Origin: CAYSYY01 sp964576115 [NCBI: uncultured Gemmatimonadota bacterium]
GTDB lineage: Bacteria; Blakebacterota; Blakebacteria; Blakebacterales
Assembly (NCBI GenBank): GCA_964576115.1
Contig: CAZNUA010000057.1
Span: 1-18,980, forward strand
Reading direction: 5' to 3'
DNA length: 18,980 nucleotides
Shown here piece by piece: positions 17,734 through 18,980 of this stretch; the first letter of the stretch is position 1, and every line of letters starts with the position of its first letter. The position numbers and the translations under genes are program-made. The notes under the pieces were generated by a model. That model saw only the letters and a program-made list of their open reading frames with translations. It did no database searches and was not told the DNA's origin.

Positions 17734-18663
17734 TCAGCGCTTTTCCATCCGGATCGGCTGCGTGGTCGTGACGCGGGACCTGACCAGCAGATTGGGAACT
17801 TCGACCGTCTTGTACTCCACCGACGACACCCGGAGCAGATACCGGCCGGGGGGCACGTTGATGATGACGTATTCCCCCTCGGCATTCGTGAAGGCGCCCA
17901 GGTTGGTCGCCGTCCCGTCGGGTTCGAACAGGACCACGTTGACCGCCGCCAGGGGAGCGCCGCTCTCGGCGTCGGTGACCGTGCCCCTGATGCGGCCGGT
18001 CATGTTGATCGGCATCATCTGGATATCCTGCCTGGTGGTCTGAGCGGGTGTCACGAGCAGGTCTCGCACATCAACGTGCGTGTAGCCCACCATGGTGGCC
18101 CTGAGCATGTAGCGGTCGGGGGTGATGTTGATGATCGTATATTCACCGTCGGCATTGGTGAACGCCCCCTGTTCGGTGATCGTACAGTCGGTGGTGAGCA
18201 CGCCCACATTGACCGCCGCTATCGGTTCCCCGGTCGCCGCATCGGTGATGCTCCCGCGGATGATACCGCTGGCCGGTCGGGGTTCGAGCTGGAAATTCTG
18301 TCGCGTGGTCACCCCCACGGTCACCAGCAATTCGGGCACCATGACGGTGGTGTAACCCGACTCGATGGCCTTGAGCTGATAGCGACCCGGGCCCACGTTG
18401 GCGATCAGGTACTCGCCCTCGTACCCGGTGTAGGAGCCGATATTGAGCGGCCTGCCGTCGATCGAGAAGAGACCGACGGTCACCCCCGGCATCGGGACGC
18501 CGGTGGCAGTCTCGGTCACTACCCCACGGATCTCGCCGAAGCGGCCCTGGGCTGGTGCCGAAGCGGGGAGCATGACCAGGATCGCGAGCAGAGCGACCGG
18601 AACGCAAAGGGAAGAGCAGTGGTTGAGCGGGGAGCGGGACGAATTGATCCGGATCGGATTCAT
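17734..18663 (-). CDS. Exported protein of three tandem CarboxypepD_reg domains
   Basis: A 309-aa protein. A signal peptide (about 18-39, VALLAILVMLPASAPAQ) is followed by three carboxypeptidase-regulatory-like (transthyretin-type) domains opening at IRGVVTETATG (45), IRGSITDAATG (135) and IRGTVTDAESG (225), an exact 90-residue period. Each contains the core G-E-Y-x-I-x-N-V/I-x-P-x-R-Y sequence. Such domains usually sit at the N-terminus of TonB-dependent receptors or surface enzymes; here the protein stops at RMEKR right after the third repeat, with no plug, barrel or sorting domain. ATG 18663 is preceded by GGAGG at 10 bases; the in-frame ATG at 18672 would leave only one base of spacing. 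Likely periplasmic or surface-exposed, perhaps an adaptor for the neighbouring outer-membrane protein. That role is inference from position only. Confidence 0.85.
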   Translation of the reverse strand: MNPIRINSSRSPLNHCSSLCVPVALLAILVMLPASAPAQGRFGEIRGVVTETATGVPMPGVTVGLFSIDGRPLNIGSYTGYEGEYLIANVGPGRYQLKAIESGYTTVMVPELLVTVGVTTRQNFQLEPRPASGIIRGSITDAATGEPIAAVNVGVLTTDCTITEQGAFTNADGEYTIINITPDRYMLRATMVGYTHVDVRDLLVTPAQTTRQDIQMMPINMTGRIRGTVTDAESGAPLAAVNVVLFEPDGTATNLGAFTNAEGEYVIINVPPGRYLLRVSSVEYKTVEVPNLLVRSRVTTTQPIRMEKR

Positions 18664-18872
18664 GACGAACATCCCTCCAGAGTTCGAACGATATGGACGT
18701 CCCGTCGGGCAGGAACGCAGAGTGGGAGTCGAGCAGTGTTGTCGGCCGGGAACCCGGACGAAAAGAAGTGGTATAATGTTTCTGGTCGGTCCCTGTATCC
18801 AGGCTCCGGAGGTGAGACGACACCGAGCGGGATGATGTTTATCTTTTCAGGATCGTTCGGGAAGAGGTCACA
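18664..18872. promoter_or_regulatory. Divergent promoter region with an extended -10 element
   Basis: This 209-bp gap lies between the CarboxypepD_reg gene and the right-edge gene. On the plus strand TGGTATAAT (18769-18777) is a perfect TG-N-TATAAT extended -10, about 95 bases before the ATG at 18873. This would give a leader of roughly 85-90 bases. No good -35 lies at the usual distance, consistent with extended -10 promoters. No clear promoter was seen for the minus-strand gene. Confidence 0.5.
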
Positions 18873-18980
18873 ATGAAAAAAACAGCCATATTCGTCATTC
18901 TGCTGACTCTGCCTGCCGCTGGTGCGGCCGCTCAGGATTATCATTCCGGGATCGGTTTGCGGGCAGGGCTCTTCAACGGC
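18873..18980 (+). CDS. Outer-membrane-type protein, N-terminal part (runs off right edge)
   Basis: Thirty-six codons are visible. MKKTAIFVILLTLPAAGAAAQ is a textbook signal peptide with cleavage expected after AAA or AAQ, followed by DYHSGIGLRAGLFNG. The GIGLRAG pattern is typical of the first beta-strand of small outer-membrane barrel proteins (opacity/OmpX or PorT-like), but the rest is outside the window, so the family is not certain. AAGAGG 5 bases before the ATG is a good ribosome site. The gene is divergent from the CarboxypepD_reg protein. Confidence 0.7.
   Translation, partial: MKKTAIFVILLTLPAAGAAAQDYHSGIGLRAGLFNG

Overview
The window is GC-rich and densely coding, from a Gram-negative (diderm) bacterium: it encodes an OprB-type porin, an outer-membrane-type protein cut by the right edge, and a probable lipoprotein. 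The repeated 'orphan' MacB/FtsX-like permeases of the ADOP type (acidobacterial duplicated orphan permease), partly paired with PadR regulators, together with a large secreted BNR-propeller protein and tandem CarboxypepD_reg domains, fit Acidobacteriota, Gemmatimonadota or related candidate phyla. The phylum cannot be fixed from this sequence. There is no rRNA, tRNA, CRISPR array, transposase, phage gene or recognisable origin.

Left part (1-3990, minus strand): two consecutive PadR-ADOP modules. In each, a short PadR-family repressor overlaps the start of an ADOP permease (8 bp and 4 bp overlaps). The first permease runs off the left edge. The second is complete and ends at a strong intrinsic terminator (846-882). 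The two PadR promoter regions share a 16/18-identical element built of half-sites one helical turn apart, a good candidate operator.

Middle (4165-11369): a PAS-PAS hybrid histidine kinase with a C-terminal receiver, then two more ADOP permeases without the N-terminal prefix domain and without PadR partners. They are divergent from each other across a 362-bp AT-richer gap. No ABC ATPase is present, so all four permeases are orphans here.

Right part (11521-17721, plus strand): an OprB-like porin with an unusual Gly/Arg/Trp-rich insert, overlapping by 4 bp a probable lipoprotein with two tandem glyoxalase/VOC domains; then a 963-aa secreted BNR/sortilin-like propeller; then, after a perfect 12-bp hairpin, a small P-loop sulfotransferase-like protein. 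The porin and VOC lipoprotein look like one translationally coupled envelope unit. This is the least conventional gene pairing in the window.

Right edge: a minus-strand exported protein made of three CarboxypepD_reg repeats at an exact 90-residue period, divergent from the start of a signal-peptide-bearing outer-membrane-type protein.
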